Assembly: GCA_002452815.1 (NCBI GenBank)
Contig: DKFM01000018.1
Span: 124,001 to 188,000 of the forward strand
DNA: 64,000 nucleotides
Direction of reading: 5' to 3'
Source of the DNA: Rhodobacteraceae bacterium UBA6796
GTDB lineage: Bacteria; Pseudomonadota; Alphaproteobacteria; Rhodobacterales; Rhodobacteraceae
Of the stretch, positions 56,497-64,000 are shown in pieces. Under the pieces are notes generated by a model that was not told the origin of the DNA, ran no database searches, and worked only from the letters and a program-made list of their open reading frames with translations. Position numbers and translations under genes: made by a program. Position 1 is the stretch's first letter; each line of letters starts with the position of its first letter.

Positions 56497-57027
56497 ATGA
56501 ACCTTTTCGACAAGATCACCGACTGGATGGACCGGGCCACCGAAGCGGGCGTGCGCTCGGTCGCGCACAAGGCGGGGCGGCGCAGCTTTCTGGCCCGCGC
56601 GGGGCTGGGGCTGGTGGGGGCGGCGGTTCTGCCGGTGCTGCCCTTCGACCGGGCCACGGGCGGGCGCGCCTATGCCGCGCAGACGACCGACGAATACGCC
56701 TGCGATTACTGGCGCTATTGCGCGCTGGACGGCAACCTGTGCAACAGCTGCGGCGGCACGCTGACGCAATGCCCGCCCGGGTCCGAAGTGTCCAAGGTCA
56801 GCTGGGTCGGCACCTGCCACAACCCCTCGGACGGCAAGGATTACCTCGTGTCCTACAATGACTGCTGCGGACGTGCGGAATGCGACAGCTCGCCCTTCTG
56901 CAACGCCAATGAAGGCGAGCGTCCCGGCTATCGCATGGGTCTGCACAACGACATCAACTGGTGCATGGCCAACGCGAGCCAGGGCTACCACTGCACCGTG
57001 GCGGCGCTGGTGGGGATCGCCGAATGA
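56497..57027 (+). CDS. aauA: Aralkylamine dehydrogenase TTQ-bearing light subunit
   Basis: 176 residues. A twin-arginine-type leader (GRRSFLARAGLGLVGAAV) is followed by the Cys-rich TTQ domain. TTQ would form from Trp103 (VSWVGTCHNP) and Trp155 (HNDINWCMAN); Asp122 in SYNDCCG is the catalytic base equivalent. The mature part has 12 Cys, enough for six disulfides as in known TTQ subunits. GTCHNPSDGKDYL and ERPGY..LHND.NWCMAN resemble the Alcaligenes aromatic amine dehydrogenase more than methylamine dehydrogenase. Substrates are therefore probably phenylethylamine, tyramine or related amines. Confidence 0.93.
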   Translation: MNLFDKITDWMDRATEAGVRSVAHKAGRRSFLARAGLGLVGAAVLPVLPFDRATGGRAYAAQTTDEYACDYWRYCALDGNLCNSCGGTLTQCPPGSEVSKVSWVGTCHNPSDGKDYLVSYNDCCGRAECDSSPFCNANEGERPGYRMGLHNDINWCMANASQGYHCTVAALVGIAE

Positions 57028-57470
57028 CGATGCGCGCGACAGTTGCGGGGGCCGTTCTGGCCCTCGCTTTGCCCGCTGCGACCGCTTTGGCCGCCGACGG
57101 GGCGAGTGTTTTTGCCGATGTATGCGCCGCCTGCCATGGCGCCGAAGGTGTCGGCACGCCGGGCCTTGCGCCGCCGCTGGCCGACCCGCCGCTTTGGGCC
57201 AAGCTGGGCGATCAGGCGCCCGCCTTCATTTCGGGCGTGGTGATTTCCGGCCTGTCGGGCACGCTGATGGCGCAGGGCGTGGGCTATTACGGGCTGGTGA
57301 TGCCGCCGCAAAGCGACCTGAGCGATGCCGATCTGGCGGCCGCGGCGAATTATGTGCTGGGCGATCTGGCCGGGCTGGAGGCGCGGGTGACCGCGGCCGA
57401 CATCGCCGCCAGCCGCGCGGCCCCGAAAACCCACAAAGAGCTGATGGCCCTGCGCGGAGGTGGATCGTGA
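57024..57470 (+). CDS. Periplasmic mono-haem cytochrome c of the aau operon
   Basis: 148 residues. A signal peptide (VAGAVLALALPAATALAAD) precedes a class I cytochrome with haem site CAACHG and a Met ligand probably in VMPPQSDLSD. It starts inside the aauA stop (ATGA) and overlaps the next cytochrome by GTGA. No amicyanin- or azurin-like gene is seen, so this protein is the best candidate for electron acceptor of the dehydrogenase. Confidence 0.85.
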   Translation: MTMRATVAGAVLALALPAATALAADGASVFADVCAACHGAEGVGTPGLAPPLADPPLWAKLGDQAPAFISGVVISGLSGTLMAQGVGYYGLVMPPQSDLSDADLAAAANYVLGDLAGLEARVTAADIAASRAAPKTHKELMALRGGGS

Positions 57471-57934
57471 AACTGAGTGTGCCGAGCGTGGCGACCCTTG
57501 CGCTGGTGGCGGTTGCGCTGATTGCGGCGATTGCCCCGGCGCAGGCCGGGGGGCGCAGCGCGCAGACCAATTACATCCTGCGCTGCACCGGCTGCCATGG
57601 TCAGGACGGATCGGGCAGCGAACAGGCGGGCATCCCGGATTTTCGCGGCTATGTCGGGTCTTTTGCGCGGTCTGACGCGGGGCGGCGCTATCTGATGCAT
57701 GTGCCGGGCGTCACCAATGCCTCGCTGGATGCGGCCGAGATCGCGGCGGTGATGAACTATGTGATCGCCACCTATGCGGGCGCCTCGCGCGATCCGCAGG
57801 CGCCCGAATTCACCCCCGCCGAGGTCGACCGCCTGCGCGCCAGTCCGGTTGCCGATGTCGTGGCCCTGCGCCGCGAGGTGGTCGCGCAATATGTCAAGGA
57901 TGGCTGGCCCGTCGCGGGGTATCCTTGGCCCTGA
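57467..57934 (+). CDS. Second mono-haem cytochrome c of the aau operon
   Basis: 155 residues from a GTG at 57467. Signal peptide (ATLALVAVALIAAIAPAQAGG), then haem site CTGCHGQDGSGS and a distal-ligand region YLMHVPGVTNASLD. The C-terminal part after residue ~105 (LRREVVAQYVKDGWPVAGY) is an extra helix not typical of small cytochromes c. Coupled to the preceding cytochrome gene, it may pass electrons onward to the respiratory chain. Confidence 0.83.
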   Translation: MKLSVPSVATLALVAVALIAAIAPAQAGGRSAQTNYILRCTGCHGQDGSGSEQAGIPDFRGYVGSFARSDAGRRYLMHVPGVTNASLDAAEIAAVMNYVIATYAGASRDPQAPEFTPAEVDRLRASPVADVVALRREVVAQYVKDGWPVAGYPWP

Positions 57935-57973
57935 GGTCGGACAGGCGGCCCCGAGACCGGAGTGACCGCCGGC

Positions 57974-58954
57974 TCAGGGCTGCCGGATCGCCCGCGAAAA
58001 CGGGATCGCCGGGTCTGCCCGCAGGGCCCGGGCGGTGATCTCGGCTGCGGCTTTGCGGTTCTGCAGCGGGCCATTGCCCCCCAGCACCCCAAGGCCAGCC
58101 AGATAGTCGGGCAGATAGCCCGACAGCACCAGGCGCCAGTCCAGCGGCAGATCGGGTTTCAGCACCGTTGCCAGCTGATAGACCACCGTCGTGCAATTCG
58201 CCGTCAGCGTGTTGTAGAAGGCCGGCCGTGCCTCCAGTTTCTGCGCCAGCGCGACATAGGACAGAAACATCGCCCGCCGCTGTTCGGGGGTCAGAAGGAT
58301 CGGGAACATCCGCACCTCTTCCTTGCGGTAGTTGCTGCGCAGCTTGACGATGTCACCTTCGGTCGCGCCAATCAGTACCAGTTCGAACTGGCGGAAGAAC
58401 CCGCCGATCTCGTTGAACTCTTCGCCGGCCTCGCGCCGGATTTCGACCGAAAACACCACATGCTCGCCATCGGCAAACCCGAAGCTGACCAGCAGATGCG
58501 CGATGTCCGGGTTGTCCCAGACCGAGGTGAACATATCGACCGTTTCGATCCGGCGCAGATCGTAGCGCCCGGTGATCCAGCGCGGCGTGGCCTGCGTGGC
58601 CGAGGACCAGTCGAAATCGCGCAGATCGCGCAGGGTAACGATGTCGCCCGCCACCTGCGCCTTGACCCCGCGGGACACATCCAGCGCCCAGCTGCGGTCA
58701 TCGCGCGGGGTGATCGTCTGATACCAGGCGCCCACGACCAGGGCGCCGATCACCAGCACCGCCCAGCCGCTGCGTCGGTTGTGGGCGAACCGCGCCGCCA
58801 GCGCGCAAAGCGCGCCGAAGGCCAGCGCGGCCTCGGCCCCGAGCCGCAGCGCACCGGACAGATGCAGCCACAGCGCGGTCGCGGCCCAGGCGGTGGCGGC
58901 CAGAACAATCAGCGCGAACAGACCGTGGGACAGGATCGTGACGAAACGGTTCAT
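57974..58954 (-). CDS. DUF4105 (Lnb N-terminal-like) membrane protein
   Basis: 326 residues. Three membrane segments lie within the first 80 residues (FVTILSHGLFALIVLAATAW, EAALAFGALCALAARFA, WAVLVIGALVVGAWYQ). A periplasmic domain follows with WDNPDIAHLLVSFGFADG, FSVEIRREAGEEF and LTANCTTVVYQLA, typical of DUF4105 with its Cys/His-type papain-like core. The family is largely uncharacterised. It is convergent with the cytochrome operon and 31 bases downstream of the small metallopeptidase gene. Confidence 0.82.
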   Translation of the reverse strand: MNRFVTILSHGLFALIVLAATAWAATALWLHLSGALRLGAEAALAFGALCALAARFAHNRRSGWAVLVIGALVVGAWYQTITPRDDRSWALDVSRGVKAQVAGDIVTLRDLRDFDWSSATQATPRWITGRYDLRRIETVDMFTSVWDNPDIAHLLVSFGFADGEHVVFSVEIRREAGEEFNEIGGFFRQFELVLIGATEGDIVKLRSNYRKEEVRMFPILLTPEQRRAMFLSYVALAQKLEARPAFYNTLTANCTTVVYQLATVLKPDLPLDWRLVLSGYLPDYLAGLGVLGGNGPLQNRKAAAEITARALRADPAIPFSRAIRQP

Positions 58955-58985
58955 CGGATGCTCCGGCGGGGGCAGGGGGCGGGGC

Positions 58986-59390
58986 TCATTCCCACCAGCG
59001 GTCGATGCTGGCGATGTCGCCATCCGACCAGCCGAAATGATGCGCCAGTTCATGCACGAAGACATGCGCCACCAGCGCATCAAGCGCGACATCCCCGCGT
59101 GCCACCCATTCATCCAGGATCGCCCGGCGGAACAGCCAGATCACATCGGGCCCGCCCGGGTCCATCACCGATTTCTCGGTCATCGGAATACCGTCGTAAA
59201 GCCCGGTCAGTTCGAACGGATCGTCGATTTCCAGCTCGACCAGCAGCGCCTCGGGGGCGAAATCCTCGACCCGCAGCACGACGGCGGCGGCCGGGCCTGC
59301 AAAGGCCGGGGGCAGGGCGGCCCGGGCGGCTTCGGCCAGGTGTGCGATCTCGTCCAGGCTGGGCGCGCTGCGATCCTGCCATGCGTCCAT
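58986..59390 (-). CDS. Small zinc metallopeptidase (zincin-like, DUF1025 class)
   Basis: 134 residues. The zinc site is HVFVHELAHHFGWSD (His113, Glu114, His117), near the C-terminus as in this short family of possible acid metallopeptidases. LTGLYDGIPM and IWLFRRAILDEW are also typical. The ATG at 59390 is preferred; the frame can extend to 59525 without support. It is followed by the DUF4105 gene on the same strand. Confidence 0.85.
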   Translation of the reverse strand: MDAWQDRSAPSLDEIAHLAEAARAALPPAFAGPAAAVVLRVEDFAPEALLVELEIDDPFELTGLYDGIPMTEKSVMDPGGPDVIWLFRRAILDEWVARGDVALDALVAHVFVHELAHHFGWSDGDIASIDRWWE

Positions 59391-59490
59391 TTCATTGCCC
59401 CTTTTACCGATTGCCTCTGTCTCGCTCTGCCCCAGATATGGACAAAACGGCCCGGCTGTGAAAGAGCAGACGGCAATCAGGAGACCGTTC

Positions 59491-60819
59491 ATGACCACCG
59501 TTACCCGCTTTGCCCCTTCGCCCACCGGCTATATCCACGTTGGCAACCTGCGCACCGCGCTGATGAACTACCTCATCGCGCGCAAGACGGGGGGCACCTT
59601 CATCCTGCGGATCGACGACACGGACCAGGAACGTTCGAAACAGGAATATGTCGATGCGCTGAAGGCCGATCTGGAATGGCTGGGCATCGCCTGGGACCGC
59701 GAGGAACGCCAGTCGCTGCGGCTCGACCGTTACGCCGAAGCCGCAGATCAACTGCGCGCCGAGGGCAAGCTTTACGAATGCTTCGAAAGCCCGACCGAGC
59801 TGGACCTGAAGCGCAAGAAACAGCTGAACATGCACAAGCCGCCGGTCTATGACCGCGCCGCGCTGGCGCTGAGCGACGAGCAGAAGGCCGCGCTGCGGGC
59901 CGAGGGGCGCGAAGGCTATTGGCGTTTCCTGCTGGATCAGGAGCGGATCGAATGGACCGATGGCATCATCGGCCCGATCTCGATCGACGCGGCCTCGGTC
60001 TCGGACCCGGTGCTGATCAAGGCGGGCGGGCAGGTGCTGTATACCTTTGCCAGCTCGGTCGACGATACCGACATGGGGGTGACCCATATCGTGCGCGGGG
60101 CCGACCATGTGACCAATACCGCCACGCAGATCCAGATCATTCGCGCGATCGGTGGCACGCCGCCGGCATTCGCCCACCACAGCCTGCTGACGGGTCCGGG
60201 CGGTGAAGAACTGTCCAAACGTCTGGGCGCGCTGTCGATCCGCGATCTGCGGGCCAACGGGATCGCGCCCGAGGCGCTGCTGAGCATGATGGCGCGGCTG
60301 GGGTCGAGCCAGCCGGTCGAGCTACGCATGAGCATCGACGAGATCGCCGAGGGCTTCGATCTGAGCCAGTTCGGCGCGGCGCCCACGAAATTCGATGCCG
60401 ACGATCTGATCCCGCTGACCCGCGCGCGCAACCAGCAGCTGCCCTTCGCGGCAGTGGCCGCGCAGATCGCGGATCTGGGCATTCCCGCCGATCAGGCCGA
60501 GGCGTTCTGGGCGGTGGCGTCCAAGAATATCGACAAGCTGTCCGATCTGGGCCATTGGGCCGATCTGTGCCTGAACGGGGCCGAGCCGGTGATCGACGCA
60601 GAGGATGCCGATTTCATCGCCGCCGCGATGGCGTTGCTGCCCGCGCCGCCCTTTACCCCGGCGACCTGGGGCGAATGGACCGCCGCGGTGAAAGAGGCCA
60701 CCGGGCGCAAGGGCAAGGGGCTGTTCATGCCGCTGCGCAAGGCGCTGACCGGGCAGGCGCATGGCCCCGAAATGGCCGAGCTGATGCCGCTTCTGCACAA
60801 GATCCGCGCCAAGGGCTGA
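59491..60819 (+). CDS. gltX: Glutamyl-tRNA synthetase
   Basis: 442 residues. TRFAPSPTGYIHVGNLRTAL contains the HIGH-type motif (HVGN), and ELSKRLGALS is the KMSKS-type loop. The layout is that of short bacterial GltX proteins, of which alphaproteobacteria often have two. It charges tRNA-Glu, and possibly tRNA-Gln for later amidation. GGAGA lies before the ATG at 59491. Confidence 0.96.
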   Translation: MTTVTRFAPSPTGYIHVGNLRTALMNYLIARKTGGTFILRIDDTDQERSKQEYVDALKADLEWLGIAWDREERQSLRLDRYAEAADQLRAEGKLYECFESPTELDLKRKKQLNMHKPPVYDRAALALSDEQKAALRAEGREGYWRFLLDQERIEWTDGIIGPISIDAASVSDPVLIKAGGQVLYTFASSVDDTDMGVTHIVRGADHVTNTATQIQIIRAIGGTPPAFAHHSLLTGPGGEELSKRLGALSIRDLRANGIAPEALLSMMARLGSSQPVELRMSIDEIAEGFDLSQFGAAPTKFDADDLIPLTRARNQQLPFAAVAAQIADLGIPADQAEAFWAVASKNIDKLSDLGHWADLCLNGAEPVIDAEDADFIAAAMALLPAPPFTPATWGEWTAAVKEATGRKGKGLFMPLRKALTGQAHGPEMAELMPLLHKIRAKG

Positions 60820-60866
60820 GGCGCGCGCAAGGCAGGCGCCGGGGCTTTGCACCCCCGGACCCCGCA

Positions 60867-60891
60867 AGGTATTTGCGGCAAGATGAAGGGG
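60867..60891 (+). repeat. Dispersed repeat copy after gltX
   Basis: GTATTTGCGGCAAGATGAAG (60869-60888) is the same element type as the copies near dnaE2, typA, iscR and sufS, here as a single arm about 50 bases after the gltX stop. Confidence 0.65.
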
Positions 60892-61014
60892 CGTGGCACA
60901 AGCCGCGCCCTTTGTCTTTGCGCGTTTGCGACGATGGAATGTCGTATTTTTCCGCAAAGCGTCGATTTTGGTTTTTTGACTTGTCAGCAACGCGGGCGCT
61001 CGGCTATCCGGGAG

Positions 61015-61190
61015 GGGTCAGGACAGGGAGAATCTGGTTTCCCAGTGCCGAAGGAGCAACCGCCCCGGTAAACTCTCAGGCAAAAGGACCGTTCTGGCGA
61101 CGGACTCTGGAGAGAGATGCGCGCGCATCCGCCGAAGGGATAACGATCTCAGGCGCTCGGGGCGAACCCGGGTAGGGACAGAGGGGGCAT
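61015..61190 (+). promoter_or_regulatory. Tandem glycine riboswitch controlling the gcv operon
   Basis: Two aptamers in series are visible. The first (about 61021-61110) has GGACAGGGAGA, CCGAAGGAGCAA and AAACTCTCAGGCAAAAGGACC. The second (about 61102-61185) has GGACTCTGGAGAGA, GCCGAAGGGATAACGATCTC, AGGC and GGGACAGAGGGG. It ends about 60 bases before gcvT and should raise expression when glycine is plentiful. Confidence 0.95.
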
Positions 61191-61247
61191 CGAGCGGGCG
61201 CAAGCCCAGGGATTCGGTGCCGGACTTCCGGCTGATAGGGGGGCAGC

Positions 61248-62348
61248 ATGGCTGACCTTATGCGGACGGGTCTTTACGACCTTCATCTGGAATTGGGCGC
61301 CAAGATGGTGCCGTTTGCGGGCTATGAGATGCCGGTGCAATACCCGCTGGGGGTGTTGAAGGAACATCTGCACACCCGCGCCGCGGCCGGGCTGTTCGAC
61401 GTGAGCCACATGGGGCAGGTGATCCTGCCGATCGCGGCCGTTGCGGCGCTTGAGGCGCTGGTGCCGGTCGATATTGCGGGGCTGGCGCTGAACCGGCAGC
61501 GCTATGCGATGTTTACCAATGAGGCGGGCGGAATTCTGGACGATCTGATGGTGGCCAATCGCGGCGATCATTTGTTCGTGGTGGTGAATGCCGCCTGCAA
61601 AGAGGCCGATCTGGCGCATCTGCGCGCGCATGTCGCGGGCGTGACCGAGGTCACCGACCGCGCGCTGCTGGCCTTGCAGGGGCCTGCCGCCGAGGCGGCG
61701 CTGGCGCGTCTGGTGCCCGGCGTGGCGGCAATGCGCTTCATGGATGTCGGCACCTTTGGCTGGCAGGGCGCGGATCTGTGGATCTCGCGCTCGGGCTATA
61801 CCGGCGAGGACGGGTTCGAGATTTCGGTGCCCGACGCGGTGGCGGTGGATTTCGCCCGCGCGCTGCTGGACCAACCCGAGGTGGCGCCGATTGGCTTGGG
61901 CGCGCGCGACAGCCTGCGGCTGGAGGCCGGGCTGTGCCTGTATGGCCATGACATCGACACTACCACGACGCCGGTCGAGGCGGGGCTGGCCTGGGCGATC
62001 CAGAAGGCACGCCGCACAGGCGGGGCGCGCGAGGGCGGCTTCCCGGGCGCGGACCGCATCCTGCGTGAACTGGCCGAAGGCCCGGCGCGGTTGCGCATGG
62101 GCCTGCGCCCTGAAGGCCGCGCGCCGATGCGCGAAGGCGTTGAAATCTTTGCCAGGGCCGAGGGCGGCGCGCCGATTGGCCGGGTCACTTCGGGCGGCTT
62201 CGGCCCCTCGATCGAGGCACCGATGGCGATGGCCTATCTACCCGCCGATCTGACCCCCGGCGCCACGGTTTATGGCGAAGTGCGCGGCAAGCGCCTGCCC
62301 GCCACCATCGTGGCCATGCCCTTCCAACCCACCACCTACAAACGCTGA
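61248..62348 (+). CDS. gcvT: Glycine cleavage system T protein (aminomethyltransferase)
   Basis: 366 residues. Features are [28 protein letters not shown], the folate-site segment [33 protein letters not shown] and [12 protein letters not shown]. It moves the methylene group from the H-protein-bound intermediate to tetrahydrofolate and releases ammonia. First gene after the glycine riboswitch. Confidence 0.95.
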   Translation: MADLMRTGLYDLHLELGAKMVPFAGYEMPVQYPLGVLKEHLHTRAAAGLFDVSHMGQVILPIAAVAALEALVPVDIAGLALNRQRYAMFTNEAGGILDDLMVANRGDHLFVVVNAACKEADLAHLRAHVAGVTEVTDRALLALQGPAAEAALARLVPGVAAMRFMDVGTFGWQGADLWISRSGYTGEDGFEISVPDAVAVDFARALLDQPEVAPIGLGARDSLRLEAGLCLYGHDIDTTTTPVEAGLAWAIQKARRTGGAREGGFPGADRILRELAEGPARLRMGLRPEGRAPMREGVEIFARAEGGAPIGRVTSGGFGPSIEAPMAMAYLPADLTPGATVYGEVRGKRLPATIVAMPFQPTTYKR

Positions 62349-62359
62349 GGAGCCTTCCC

Positions 62360-62719
62360 ATGAAATTCACCGAAGAGCACGAGTGGCTGCGCGTCGAGGG
62401 CGATCTGGTCGTCGTCGGCATCACCGAACACGCCAGCGAGGCCCTGGGCGATGTGGTGTTCGTCGAACTGCCCGAGATCGAAACCCAGGTCGCCAAGGGC
62501 GACGAGATCTGTGTGATCGAAAGCGTCAAGGCCGCGTCGGACATCCTGGCCCCGGTCGATGGCGAGATCGTCGAGGTCAATGAGGCGATCGTCGACAACC
62601 CGGGTCTGGTGAACGAAGACCCGCTGGGCGCGGCCTGGTTCTTCAAGATGAAGGTCGAGGACATGGGCCAGCTCGACGGGTTCATGTCGGAAGACGAATA
62701 CAAAGATTTCATCGGCTGA
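62360..62719 (+). CDS. gcvH: Glycine cleavage system H protein
   Basis: 119 residues. The lipoyl site is [15 protein letters not shown] with Lys57, and [12 protein letters not shown] and [14 protein letters not shown] are also conserved. It carries the aminomethyl intermediate between GcvP and GcvT. The preceding stop is 11 bases upstream, with GAGGAG before the ATG. Confidence 0.97.
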   Translation: MKFTEEHEWLRVEGDLVVVGITEHASEALGDVVFVELPEIETQVAKGDEICVIESVKAASDILAPVDGEIVEVNEAIVDNPGLVNEDPLGAAWFFKMKVEDMGQLDGFMSEDEYKDFIG

Positions 62720-62727
62720 GGCAGATC

Positions 62728-64000
62728 ATGTTCACCCCCACCGCCTACGACACCTACGATTTCGCGAACCGCCGTCACATCGGGCCCAGCCCCGCCGAGA
62801 TGGCCGAGATGTTGAAAACGGTGGGGGTGCGCGACCTCGATCAGCTGATCGACGAGACCGTGCCCAAATCCATCCGGCAGGACAAACCGCTGTCCTGGGC
62901 GCCGCTGAGCGAACATGCGCTGCTGGCGAAGATGCGCGCGGTGGCGGCGAAGAACCGGGTGATGACCAGCCTGATCGGGCAGGGCTATTACGGCACCGTC
63001 ACGCCGCCCGCGATCCAGCGCAACATCCTGGAAAACCCGGCGTGGTACACGGCCTACACCCCCTATCAGCCGGAAATCGCCCAAGGCCGGCTGGAGGCGC
63101 TGCTGAACTATCAGACCATGGTCGCCGATCTGACCGGGCTGCCGGTGGCCAATGCCAGCCTGCTGGACGAGGCGACCGCCGCCGCCGAGGCGATGGCGAT
63201 GGCCGAGCGGTCGGCCAAGTCGAAGGCGCGCGCCTTCTTTGTCGATGTGAACCTGCACCCGCAGACCATCGCCGTGATCGAGACCCGCGCGCATCCGCTG
63301 GGGATCGAAATCATCAAGGGCCAGCCCGAGGCGCTGGACGCGCAGGCGGTGTTTGGTGCGATCTTCCAATATCCGGGCACCTATGGCCATGTGCGCGACT
63401 TCAGCGCCGAATGCCAGAAACTGCACGACGCCAAGGCCTTGGCCATCGTCGCGACCGACCTGCTGGCGCTGTGTCTGCTGAAGGAGCCGGGCGCGATGGG
63501 CGCCGATATCGCCGTTGGGTCGGCGCAGCGGTTCGGCGTGCCGATGGGCTATGGCGGCCCGCATGCGGCCTTCATGGCGTGCCGCGACGAATTCAAGCGC
63601 GCGATGCCGGGGCGGATCGTCGGTGTGTCGATTGATGCCAACGGCAACCCGGCCTATCGGCTGGCGCTGCAGACGCGCGAACAGCACATCCGCCGCGAGA
63701 AGGCCACCTCGAACGTCTGCACGGCGCAGGCTCTTCTGGCGGTGATGGCCAGCTTCTATGCGGTGTTCCACGGCCCCGTGGGCCTGCGTGCGATTGCCGA
63801 GCGGGTGCATCTGAACGCGGTGCGGCTGCGCGATGCATTGCTGGCCGAAGGTGCCTTGGTGGAACCGGCGGCGTTTTTCGACACGCTCACCGTGAAGGTC
63901 GGCGTGGGGCAGGCGGGCATTCTGGCCGCCGCGCGCCACCGCGGGCTGAACCTGCGCAAGGTGGGGCGCGACCGGGTCGGCATTTCGGTGGACGAACTGA
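62728..64000 (+). CDS. gcvP: Glycine dehydrogenase (decarboxylating), N-terminal half
   Basis: The first 424 residues are present; the gene runs off the window, so the PLP-lysine region is not seen. Motifs are [75 protein letters not shown] and [20 protein letters not shown]. It decarboxylates glycine and loads the lipoyl arm of GcvH. Eight bases separate it from gcvH. Confidence 0.97.
   Translation, partial: MFTPTAYDTYDFANRRHIGPSPAEMAEMLKTVGVRDLDQLIDETVPKSIRQDKPLSWAPLSEHALLAKMRAVAAKNRVMTSLIGQGYYGTVTPPAIQRNILENPAWYTAYTPYQPEIAQGRLEALLNYQTMVADLTGLPVANASLLDEATAAAEAMAMAERSAKSKARAFFVDVNLHPQTIAVIETRAHPLGIEIIKGQPEALDAQAVFGAIFQYPGTYGHVRDFSAECQKLHDAKALAIVATDLLALCLLKEPGAMGADIAVGSAQRFGVPMGYGGPHAAFMACRDEFKRAMPGRIVGVSIDANGNPAYRLALQTREQHIRREKATSNVCTAQALLAVMASFYAVFHGPVGLRAIAERVHLNAVRLRDALLAEGALVEPAAFFDTLTVKVGVGQAGILAAARHRGLNLRKVGRDRVGISVDEL

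Overview
The window is high-GC DNA from an alphaproteobacterium, most likely Rhodobacteraceae (Rhodobacter/Paracoccus-like). The evidence is the gene content: an IscR-NifS-SufBCDS operon, CbiZ with BtuBFCD, an imuA-imuB-dnaE2 cassette, DUF1127 proteins, an aralkylamine dehydrogenase cluster, and a dispersed TATTTnGGCCAAG-type intergenic repeat. I cannot assign genus or species. No phage, IS element, transposase or CRISPR array was seen.

Layout. 1-6.5 kb: the N-terminal part of a P-type cation ATPase, then the mutagenic translesion cassette dnaE2/imuB/imuA (all minus). 6.6-15.3 kb: an accessory-looking block with a broken AraC gene, a nearly 0.9-kb gene-poor stretch, and three genes with Hint (hedgehog/intein-type) domains; two of these carry long RTX calcium-binding repeat regions. 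15.3-20.6 kb: a DUF1127 gene divergent from a MocR-type regulator, a short ALDH-like protein, and a PotBCA-like ABC transporter without a binding protein. 20.6-28.6 kb: mostly minus-strand housekeeping and membrane genes (typA, an SMR protein, two YitT proteins, icd, an HD hydrolase, an alpha/beta hydrolase). 28.7-37.7 kb: the iscR-suf Fe-S assembly operon, with four embedded genes of unclear role. A tRNA-Arg(CCG) follows.

38-41.7 kb: an N-methylproline demethylase-like flavoenzyme divergent from a TetR regulator and a pyrroline-5-carboxylate reductase-like protein. 42-44.7 kb: a complete P-type ATPase. 44.7-51.2 kb: a cobamide uptake and salvage operon (btuB-F-C-D, cbiZ and an unknown gene) under a cobalamin riboswitch. 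51.3-53 kb: a ZevAB-like DUF1007/NicO pair with a Zur-box-like palindrome. 53-58 kb: an AraC regulator divergent from aauB-mauE-mauD-aauA plus two c-type cytochromes, encoding a tryptophan tryptophylquinone (TTQ) aralkylamine dehydrogenase and its electron outlet. 58-61 kb: a DUF4105 protein, a small metallopeptidase and gltX. 61-64 kb: a tandem glycine riboswitch controlling gcvT-gcvH-gcvP; gcvP runs off the end.

Many adjacent genes are translationally coupled through ATGA/GTGA/TGATG overlaps, which supports the operon assignments. The parts least explained by known biology are the Hint/RTX block, the unknown last gene of the cobamide operon, the unknown genes inside the suf operon, and the possible MocR operator array.
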